Of a stretch of DNA of 64,000 nucleotides, positions 47,801 through 59,800 are shown one piece after another; the stretch's first letter is position 1; every line of letters begins with the position of its first letter. The position numbers and the translations under genes were made by a program. The notes beneath the pieces were generated by a model that was not told the origin of the DNA, ran no database searches, and was given only the letters and a program-made list of their open reading frames with translations. Source of the DNA: Spisula solida (taxonomy: Eukaryota; Mollusca; Bivalvia; Venerida; Mactridae); the NCBI GenBank assembly GCA_947247005.1, contig OX365948.1:11521455-11585454 (forward strand), written 5' to 3'.

Positions 47801-50800
47801 TCCAGTCAAGAAAAATCGTTTATTGGTATAAACATATACGTATATCGCCTGGTAAACATATAAACAAATAATTAATTAGAGGCTTCCATGCCAAACAGCG
47901 CGTATACTACTACATGGAATAATTTGCACGTTTAAAAAACATTATGGCGGAGCTCTTTGCAGTTCTTTTAATTTTAGTTTATTCTACTTTATACAGGTCC
48001 GTCTTCAAACATGCTAAACAGCTTTTTATACTTTTGAACGTCTACACCTCATTTTTGAGGTTATCAATCGCTAATGAGGGTTTGAGAAAAGTCCAAACCA
48101 ATTTCGATTTGATTCCCAAGCGCAGAGACCAATGTGATATCAGAAAAAAATGCCGAACATAGCCTATATTTGCCAGTCAGCTTTCTGCTGAAATATGACA
48201 AGCGTATGAGTGCCTCCGCCCGTATTTGAACCCGGGTCGCCAGATTAGGCGACAAGCGCTCTAGCCACTGAGCTACGAAAGCCAGCATACGTTAAAGTGC
48301 CGGCGTATTACGTCTATGTTTAATCTAAGTTCGTTCCGTTCACCCACAGATACACATATAATATATAGGATTAGAATTATACGCATATAATTATGCATGT
48401 CTTTTTCAGTCGTTGATGTCACACAAATACGGATACACCGATTTTCCTCGTTGTATTGAGGCAAAAGAATACGAGACTATTTTGAAAAATGTGGAATCTA
48501 AAGAAATTATTGATCTGTTCAAAAAGTGAGTAGATAATGAATGCTTTATTGCACTGAAAACATGATACAGTAATTGCATGCACTTGTTAAAGTAATCGGA
48601 TAACTGTAATTCTATAGCTACGGGGAATTATGCGGTTATTTATAGGCTCAATTTGAGTGTTCTATTGTAACTGCATTCAGCCATGTGCAATAACAATCAT
48701 GGTTCATATTTGAATAATTTTAATACCAACAATCTAATTGGGGAAACTGTCATTATTGCGAGTGGATTTTCCCACAGGTCCATGAAAAGTGACCTAGCCC
48801 ACCTATATATACATATTTAAATATGTATATATAGACGGTATTGGACACTTTTCATGGACCTGTGGATTTTCCATTCAAAACGATATAAGAATTATAAACG
48901 TTCAATCACTTCAGAACGCATTTTGCTGATGAATCAAAATTAAGAATTAATTCATTCATACACAGGTAGCAAGGTACTTACCTTGTATAAAGGAAATACA
49001 TATACATTATAGTATTGAATGTTTACTTGTACATGTACTATCCAATAACTTAAAACTAGGCTATAACGATATCGAGGGAACCCGAGTTTAAGTCATTGTA
49101 AGCATTATTTAATGTTTTGTTATAATGTAATTCCGCTCTACATTTACTCCATACGTCTTTTACAGTCTGTGTTATTGAAGGCGTTGGTCACGGACTGAAA
49201 TTGAATTCTTTATAAGCGACATTCGCTATATCCGAATTTGCTAAAACCGTAGTTTTACTATATATACATAAATAGGTGTTTTTAGCTGGAATATGCACTA
49301 TTTTTAATTGAAATCCTATGTGTACTATGCAGGTGGTACACGAAGGATACGAACGCTGTCCCACCAGCCTATGTATCACATCCGGTCAGCTTTAACATAC
49401 CGGACTACATCAGTAAAGACAAAGAGAAGAAGAATGTTGCGAAGAAACAGTGGTGGACGGAGAGTGATAAGATACAAACAACATTGGAAGAAATTGCTCA
49501 ACGTGTATTTGATGCTCAAACTGCTCGAAAATATATACGTTCTGGTAATACTAAGACTAGTTTAACCGTAACTAAAAATATAGCGAATTTGCTTGTACAC
49601 TATATATATGTTGTAGATTGTCCTTGTGGTGTATGGTGTCCGGTTGTTGTTTTCTCGTCTCATGGCTCTCGTTCCGTTTTGGTTTGACTGACTTAGGCGG
49701 CAGACTTTCGGGACGGGATGCCGTGTTTTCAGTGCTTTGTGTGTTTTTAATGTTTTTTGTGCTCGGCTGGTAAAGTTGAGTGCTGCCTTCCCTATCTGAC
49801 ATCATATAATCTTTTTTATAAGTAACGCCCAGTGTACTTGTCCTGATGTGGTTGATACTTATGTTTGCCAATCCAACCTGTAATTAACACACCAGATACA
49901 ACGATTTTTATATAATAAAGAGTAATTGATTTTCATATTAACTTACCAACAAAACATCAACATGAAGATTGTTTGTGTGTAGCTCGTGTAAATTACTAGT
50001 AGTTCAAATTGGTTGCTGATCAGTAACCACTTAATGGAATCAGTTAGCATGTATTTAACACGTAATCGAGCTAATGACTGATCTCTAATAATACTATATA
50101 CAGTCATCGTTCACGCTCAATAGTCTTGCTGCCAGCACTCATCTATTGCTTTCAAAAGATATGTCTGTTGCGGCCACAGTAACCAGGGTGGGTTGGGTTT
50201 GGGGGCGAAAACGTAGTTGGACATTACTTACAACTACTCTAAAAGACTTAACGTTCAAAAATAAAACACCTCTTATTTTCCTACTATTGTTGACGGATTT
50301 AAAAACGCGACACTTGGATAAATGGGTATATTTTAGGAAAACAAATTATCATATAAAATTTCTTTGTATATTCGTATATTCTGATACAAAACTTAATAAA
50401 ATCCAACGATTATTAACCAAATTATCGCACGAATAAGACTTTTGTCCAGAAAACAAGATAAGATGTCTTTATTTCCTCCATAGAATTGAAGATTATAAAA
50501 AGCATCATGTTTATAACACATCAAAGGATAAACTACTATATCCAAATTCTAAACTAAATCGAATATTATAAATGGCATATCGAACTTTTATTTAAGATGT
50601 ATATCTATATAACACGGACACATTGTTGCAGGAAACATACCTTGTAAAAATAGAAAGACCTTATATGGATATTGGTCAAGGGGAGGTAACCATGTAAGAA
50701 ATTTTATTTTGAACGAAAAAGTGTGAAATTATTAATCTAAATTGGGCTTTATTCTTATCCTTGTTTCCTTTATTTCTGACGCCATGATAAGTACATTCAC

Positions 50801-53800
50801 TTGAACTCGAACTTAATCAGGTGTGTCAAAGTGGGCACATAGCTGCATTATCAACCCGATAAACATCCGATGAACACCCGATTAACACACGACAAAAATG
50901 TGTGACATTCGCATTTGCTGATGCCATCATTTGTTTATTCTGTTTATGACAATTGTTATCAGATTGTAATGAAATCACTGGAATTATAATTTTATATATC
51001 CAAGCTGCATATGCTGAAAATATTCGTTTTCTGGATCGACGAATTGATTGTACTATATATATTTGTTAATAATCATGTGATAATTATCATCTTGGTACCA
51101 AATACACGTACATTTTATCTGCACTATTCCAATACTGACATAAATTTTAATTGTCTGCTATAAAACAACATGCCCCATTGTCGCATTTTTAAATCCGTTA
51201 AGTATAGTATCTACACTTTGTGGCTGAGGTGACGTACAATGCAAAAACGAGATCAAAAATACAAGGGAAACGTTGGAAAATGTGTTTGACGAAAGTGCTT
51301 TTAATAAACATAGTTTATATCCTATTTTCAGTGACAGAAACTGAAGTATTTAATGGTTTATTAGGCTCCAAACATGCAGACAAACAATGTCTGTGGTTAA
51401 AACGTACAATAGAAGATATAGAAGAACAAGAAAGTAACTTACTTCTGTCAAGGTATATGGGTAAGTTGTTTGTTTGAGTCACAGAATGAATCATCATTTC
51501 AGATGTTATATTACAACACAGCAGGGGGACACATGTGTAGATACACCGACCGACAGTGAGCAAGCTGGGTAGCTACATGAACGATAAATTAAAGCAAAAT
51601 ATTTGTGTCGAGTTTACCACAGCGACAACGTCCAAATTGCTCCGACTTGAGATTGTTCCCAAAATGGATTCTGGTTTGAGAATAGTATCAAGTTTGAGTT
51701 ATAGGGCTACGGAAGATTGGACCATGTGGTTGGTTTTTATCCATAATCATTTACATTTGACCATTTTCTCACCCTGTTACATTTGGCACACAACGTGGGC
51801 TGTAGCATAGCATTCATATTGCTTCACAGCTCCTCTGCTTTCATATATTTCTACTCGTTGAAATTGGGGATTTCTAATTCAGAGGGGGAATAGGTCACTG
51901 TCTGAAACTGTTCACAGTATGGATGTGTAGGCAGCCGGCTAGCTCAGTCGGTAGAGCATTCGCCTTATAAGGGTCCGGGGTTCGAGCACCGGTCTGGTTG
52001 CAAATTTTCTCACCCTGTCACCGTATTGAATACGATACAATTGTAGTATGATATTGACCATGTAAATGCTTAAAATGTCGTTTCCAGAACTTCCCAAACG
52101 ACCCATTAGCCGTTCTCGTTCACCAGAGTATTATTCCCCTGTGAATTCATAGTCTGGGAACTTCATGTATGTGGATGCCCATTTACTGACTAGCTATATA
52201 TTTTGATTATAATTGCGATTGAAATGAGTCTTAACTTAAAAAAATTAAACTGAAAATACATTACCTTATTGGAAAATAAAATACAATTACAAGCAAAAAC
52301 TGTTTTTTCCAAACAGAATGTACCTACAACAACCCTGAGGCAAAGACACAGAAGGTACGAAGTATGCTTAATGAAGTCAAGGGAGATATCACAAAAAAGC
52401 TGGGCAAGAATGTGTTTGAATATAAAATTAAATGGGACAAAACTAAAGGTAAGAAAATATTCCTGTTACGTCAATCTTGTATTATTTGTTTGATGAGGTA
52501 GGAACTAATGTTTGAATATCCAACTTGTATTGAGCACTCCAGGTATGACGTATTTCATTTAATAAAGTGGAAATTGTTACCATATTACTCATCAAAATAA
52601 ATAGCACGTGTTGGTTAGCTTAACAACAAACATTTTCCATAGTAACATATATTTAGAAATTTGTTAATGTCCCCAAACATTGTTTAGAGATGTAAATTTA
52701 CCTACAGGTAACATTTCTTTCTCACCAGCAATACCTGAACTTCACGTGCTTTAGCTTTGTAAGCACTCTTCGTCCGTCCGCCTGTCGTCAATTTCCAAAC
52801 TGGGTCATGTTGGATTAAAGACTAGGTCACCAGGTCAAATCTTAGAAAAAGCTTGTGAATACATACGCGGACACAATTGTTACCGAATGTTCATGAAACA
52901 TGGTCAGAATGTTTGTCTCTATAATATTTAGGTCACGTGCGAAACTGGGTCATGTGGGGTCAAAAACTAGGTCACTAGGTGAAAAAATGTTTCTCAGGTG
53001 AGCGATATAGGGTCATCATGGCCCTCTTGATATTGTTATTTCAGAACTGTTTAGTTTAACCAGACATAATTCTTTATCATTTGCAAGACGTTGGACATCT
53101 AATGTATTCCTTTGATAGACAAGCTTAAAATCCAAATCACATTCAGTTGTTATGTACAACGTAGAAAAACAAATCAATAACTGGATAAATCATTTGAAAA
53201 CGTTTGGAATACAGTGTCCAGATAAAAACCTTTTAACTGGTGCCTGTTGTGTCTATATGATACGAATGCATATTGGGTTTGAGATTGTGTGGAATTTTAT
53301 TATTTACTAGATCTAGTATATAAACAATCTAATTTCAGGTTTAAATCCAGACGACAAGCAACATCAAACATATCTGTCTCAATTAAATAAGGACTTTGTT
53401 CAGAAAATGTGCACAATGATACAAAATGCTGTAAAAGAAAAGGGGGCATCAGAAGATCCAGTCATTGAAGAAATAGTGCAACACACTCACTTCTGTCAGG
53501 AGAAATGTCAAAGTTTCCATGGACGAGATGATTTGTTAAAGGTTGGTGCAATATTTACAAATCTGTAGTAATTTGGATATATATATATGTTCGGTTTTAT
53601 TTCTTATATTTTACTTAGACCATCCATCCCTCACAGGGTAAGAGCCACCAACTGGGGTCCCCCAGAGTACGCTATCCTAGGCTGTTCTTTCCATTTGTGT
53701 GCAGGTGAATCACATCTTTGCCATATATCCCTTAAGATTGCTGCGTGTTTCTTGGTCATCCTCGCTTTCTTTTGCCTTACAGGATCCACCTCAGAGGCTG

Positions 53801-56800
53801 TCTGGTGATGTTATATATAAGACATATTCTGCACTGAAAGTATATGTATACTATAAACACCTATTTGCTATATTTTCAGCAAATTCACACCTATATCAAA
53901 GGTATGAGTAACGAACCGTTAGTTCTTTATGGACCATCTGGCTGTGGTAAAACATCTGTGATGGCTAAAACAGCTTGGAATTGTCTGGAATGGACACACA
54001 AGAAAGCAACGGTTATATTAAGGTACTATTATTTTGTTTATATAACTAGCGGTGAATAAAAACCAAGTTTTTCTGAATGACCAGACTTTTATAGTAACAG
54101 TGTACGTGTTACGATGTCAGTTTTGTTACACGGTGATACCGCATTTTTCATGACGCAAACATGTTAGAGTATATTTCGACCGACCCTCACATATTTACAT
54201 CAAAATTGTCTGTATGCTTTCAGGTTCATAGGAACGTCCCCTAAAAGTTCCAACTTGGTGGAACTACTGACCAGTATAACCACACAGATAAGAAGAGCGT
54301 ATGGTATGGAAGTACCAGTATCGAAAGTAAGTACATATTGTAGATACGAGGGATGTTCGAAAATAAACACAACTGACTCTTTAACGTTTTATTGACAAAA
54401 CCATTTACAATGAAACTCACAGAAAACCTTCAATGAACTCTACTATACACAATGCACACTATCGTAACTATCAAATTTAAGATTAAAGTTATGTTTTGTC
54501 GTCTGCAAAAGGTACAACACACATGTACTGCAATATGGCTGACCACATAGGTTTCCTGGAAACGTACCTACGCTTTACTGGCTGTATGATTGCTGCTTTG
54601 TAATATCTCGTAAATATCTCAATACTGTTATTCACAATTTTGATTTTGACTGATTTTTATGTTACTTTGCTATGTGAATGTGTCTATGTTTACCTAGTCC
54701 ATATTTTTCCTGAATTATGTAAATGGCTAAAGGTATGTATATATGCCGATTTGCCTTAAATAAATGGTATCAAAACATGCTCATACGTTTTAATGCAATA
54801 AACTGTTGGTAGTTGTAATTCTAGATTACACAACCATTCATACATTTCCCGAAAACTATGTATTGTTCAAGTGACCATTTCGCTGGCTTAGAATTAGAAG
54901 GTCTTAAGCACCTCATCAATATTTTGAGAAAACAAAGAAATAAACTGCTTGAAAAATACTCATTACTTATGGAAAAACAAGCTTTTTAAACTAAGTTTAG
55001 TCAACATGACCAATTTTCTTGAAAATAGTCTCATAAGAAGCGCCCTGAGAGACATATTTCAATATGCCTTCAAGTCATATAAGGTCGTAAGTAGTACTGA
55101 CGACCTTCTAATTCTAAGTGAGTGATCTGTCTGTTTTGTTCCAGGACCTGCGCTCACTGACGGACGAGTTTCACCTGAGTTTATTTATGGCATCAACAGA
55201 ACAACCACTGATATTGGTCCTGGATTCGTTAGATATGTTCGATCCATCACACAATGCTAGACAACTTGCTTGGTTACCTACCAGACTCAGGCCTAATGTA
55301 AAGATTATTGTATCAACTTTACCAGAACATGAGTTTGAAGCATATCCAGCATTGCAGGTTTGTATTATACTTTTTTCAGTATGCCGATTGATGATTATAA
55401 AGATAAGTATCAACAACAACACGCGTTGAAATTAATTATTCTTGTACTTTCAACGTTTCGGTATTATACTATGCCTTCATCAGGAAATACAATTATATCA
55501 ATGAAAGTGACGGATTGTTAAGTGTTGTTCATGAAATGCCCTCCTTCAAATAGTTGTTTCCTAGTTTATGTATTGCTTGAAGTGAAATGTTTGCAAACTT
55601 ACAAAACTGTAAAATATAATTATGTATGTATCTATATGATATATCTCACCACAGAATACTCCTCGGTAACCGGGATTCTTTAGAAACTCACTTCGAGAAA
55701 ATTATGTTGACACAAACGAATACAAGAAGAAGGCCACTACACCATTTATCTTGCGCATTAAAATCGCGGAGATATCAAATGGAAACGATACCATGTATCG
55801 TGATATATGACTGCTTAAATTGCGTATGTTTCATTTTCCATTATCCCGTTTCAGGCGGTAATGAGAACTCCGGAGAATTTCATAAAAGTTCCAACTCTAA
55901 CAAACACAGATCTCGGTGATATTGTCGACAAATGGTTGGAACTAAAGCACAGACGTCTTACACCAGACCAGAGACAGATTTTACTACATATGTGTAATAA
56001 ATGTCCTCTGCCGTTGTTCATGAAACTTTCGTTTGATAAAGCAGTCATGTGGACGAGTTTTGTATCCGGGAACTCTACAGTGTTAGAACCAACGATTCGG
56101 CAATGTATAGATGCTTTGTTTCAAAGACTAGAGAAAATGCATGGACAGATATTTGTCTCAAGAGCACTAGGTTATTTGACCGTTGGTAAGTTAAAAACAA
56201 AGAAGAAAAGGGTCTATGATTGTCATTATTGTAATGAAATTAGCGGAATGTGGTTTGATGACCGCGCCGTACTAATGTATATTTCCTATACATCGGGTGC
56301 ATTTGCCACTTGGTATTAATAATAACACCAACTCAATAGTTTGCCCTACCTTTCGTCATTAGGTACAGACATCATACAAGTACATACAGCTTAACATGCT
56401 TTACAAGTAATGCCGCACATGTACCGTCATGTTCTTATTTCAACAACTGTCATATCAATTTCAGTAAAATACATGTAGTAGATAACATGATGTTAATACA
56501 GAGAATTATCATTTTGGCATGAGCAAACACATAAAATTATTCTAAGGTTTTCACAACATTATCAAATAAGTGCTGTCGTTCATATTAAGATGGCAATAAT
56601 TTATTAGTTGAGGGCTTTAATGTGTCGGATTTTTTACTTTTAGTGTAGTAAATGGCACTATCTAAAGGGACATGTCTCTAGCTACCTATACTTATATACA
56701 TGTACGTGCAGTATACGCCCTACCTACAATGTGGTATGTCTTATAAGAGGGTATGTGACAAAATCAGTCTCTTGGTACATTGTTCGAGTACGTCATATGA

Positions 56801-59800
56801 TCCAGATTGCCTTATAGACTAAATGTTTTGTGTTTTCTACTTGTAGCCAAGTCCGGTCTAACAGAAACAGAACTGGAAGATGTGCTCTCGTGTGATGATG
56901 ATGTACTAAATGATGTATACATGTACTGGACACCACCTATAAGACGTCTTCCTCCCTTACTGTTGGTCAGACTGCGGGCAGATCTGAACCAATATCTTGG
57001 TCAGTCTAGATTCTCTATAGAGAGTTATCCACTCTCATCTAATCCGATATATTGTATACTTATTATGTAACAAGGATTCTGATTGGCTTAGACGGCCTGC
57101 ACGAGAGGTTTATATATTTTAATATACACCTCCCGAAACCGAGGCTGAGGTGGATATAACTTTTTTATGACGTGACGTCATTTCCTGCGACATAACGTTC
57201 CAAACAACGTAAAGTTCCTTCCCGCATTATTTGACCTACAGCTGCTCATACATATTTATAGGCTCTAACCTATCCATTAATGATAAATGCCGTTAATAAA
57301 TACGTGAATGCTCTCTCATACATATACATAAGAAGACCGTTGTTAGCTAGAACATTTGAAGAGTCGTATTTTGTTTCTATTACATACACTTTCCTGGAGA
57401 GAGACTGAAGTTATTATAATTTAAAATGAGTTATATCCTTCACTTATTTCATGGTTTACAATATAACAGCTGTCGACTTATGTTTCGATGAATATGATGT
57501 TTAGTTGACCTTCAAAAAGTGATACTGACCTCTGACTTCGTCATCGGTCAATATCAATTTTTTCAGGTCAACAAAACATCATATTAACCTCAACATAAGT
57601 CAATAACAGTATAATACTCAATAATGCTTGCGTTGCCTTTAAATCTCTACTGTTCCTTTATTAACTAATTGTCCATCTTTATTTTTATTGCAAATAAAAT
57701 ATAGTATGATTGAACATATACACATATACACATATTTGAAATAACAAGGGTTATTCTCCAGGGACCCGCCCAAAAAACGAGATATGAAATAAAACTAAGA
57801 AAAGTTCGAAATAACTATTCCGGTCCGTACACCTCTCTGCAACCAGACATTTAATATACTATAAATAACTTTGCACCGTTTTTGACACGCTTTGGAAATA
57901 CTGCGTCACAAAATTCTGTTTGTTGATGGTCATGTTTGTCACAAGATTGTCAAGATCGAAAGAACCACTTCTAGACACTGTCTATAGACGCAACCATTCT
58001 TTATATCTAGTTGGAGACCAAATTTCCTAGATCTCATTGGTGAATGTTTATATCTGTAAAACATATCAAAATTAAATATTTGGATAATGCTTGTGGATGA
58101 ATTACCAACAAGACAAAGTAAGTACATATCGGAGTTCTATTTATATGCAGATTACCGGTAGGTATGGGACGATACGAGGACCTTATAAACTCTATTCAAA
58201 TAAACAAATAAGTTCGAAAGAAATATGGTTGAGTTTATTTATTTATGATATAAAAATAAAGATTACATTATTATTTATTTATTTGCCAGCTGATCGTGGT
58301 GCTGATGGCGTTCAAGTCATGTACTGGTATCATCGTCAGTTTATTGAAAGTGCTCAATCTAGATACTGTGCTGATGATAAGACAAATAAGAAACTTCATA
58401 CAGAACTGGCTGACTTCTTCGCAGGCACTTGGGCTAATGGTAAGTTGGGTCAGTTGGACAAAATGAGACAAATGACATCTGTAAGACCAATTAACAAAAC
58501 ATAAATAATTAAAAAAAACATTTTATAATGTGTTTAAGTTTGTAGTTGTAGACGTTATATTCTAGAGGTTTAGTAGAGCACAGAGCACTAGACTATGTAT
58601 GTACATTTCAAAATCGTACAGAAATGTAAATGCATAATGGTGCTATCAGGGAAGACTGGGAATATACCTAACTATGTTGTCTCTTTAAATAAAGTTGTTA
58701 TTATTATTTTTAATTAATATTATTATTAAAAAAGTAATCCTGCTGGCTGGGTCAGTGGCAGGATAATGTGACTGGGGAGTCTCAATATGGCTGAAATACT
58801 GTTAAGCCTAGGTCCCACTGAGAAATTCCTCTTCGGCGACATAGTTTATCTAGATGGCCCTCGATGGCCCCCGATGGCTCCCAATGGCTCTCGATACTCC
58901 CGATGTTTTTGCAAAACCTGTCCCCGAAGCAAATAAAATGCTCAATGGGACCTAGGCTTAAAACAATATATAAAAAGATACCCGACTGTTTGTTTCTATA
59001 TCTGTGTTTTGCCATATGTCTCGTACTGTCCTTGTTCATTACACAGGAAAACAGAAGCCTTATACATCACCTGATGGTCAGAAAGAATCCGCAGATCGAC
59101 ACGTGGCGGAACAAGCCAACAAGTTTGGAAAGTCGTTTAATCTTCGTAAATTAAACAACTTACCTTACCATAGATGTCTGGCGGGACAGTGTGAAACACT
59201 GAAGGACGAATGTCTCTGTAACTTCCAGTTTCTACTGGACAAACTTAATGCAACATCACTATGGTAAAAACATTCATAGTACATACATGCATTTACTAGT
59301 CATTACGCTATTTCTATTGTTCCACTTGAGGGTTTAAAAGCCATTTGTGTGATGAATTAGGACCAGAAAATTTAAAATGGCCAGTTTTCAATCGTTGTAA
59401 ATATATGATTGTGTACAGGTAAATCGTATAGTGAAATTTTTCATTTACGAGTAGTCACACGCACGCACGCACGCACGCACGAACAGCACGCACGAACACA
59501 CACTGTCAAAACTCGTTTTATTGTTGGAACTGTGTTTCTTGGGCTATGGTGATTACATTAAGTTTAATAATTTATCTTGTTTTAACATTGCAGGCAAATA
59601 CTTGATGATTTTATGATGGCCAAACAACATTTCCCCCAAGATGAACTGCTGGTCAGTATCAATGATGTCCTTCGCCTTGCACAGACAGGACTGCTGTATG
59701 ATCCCAACCAACTAATTCCTCAAGTGCTTGGCAGACTTCCTAAGAATAAGGTTATTTTATTTAAGTTTAATAATATTTTGTTGCCCATGGACATATACCA

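Noticed and set aside
51931..52001. Functional tRNA gene
   Set aside because: The D-arm is good, but the anticodon stem does not pair and a SINE body follows.
55626..55854. Coding-looking stretch just upstream of NWD1-like exon 13
   Set aside because: It does not match the phase left by exon 12, while 55357 to 55855 joins cleanly and continues the family pattern.
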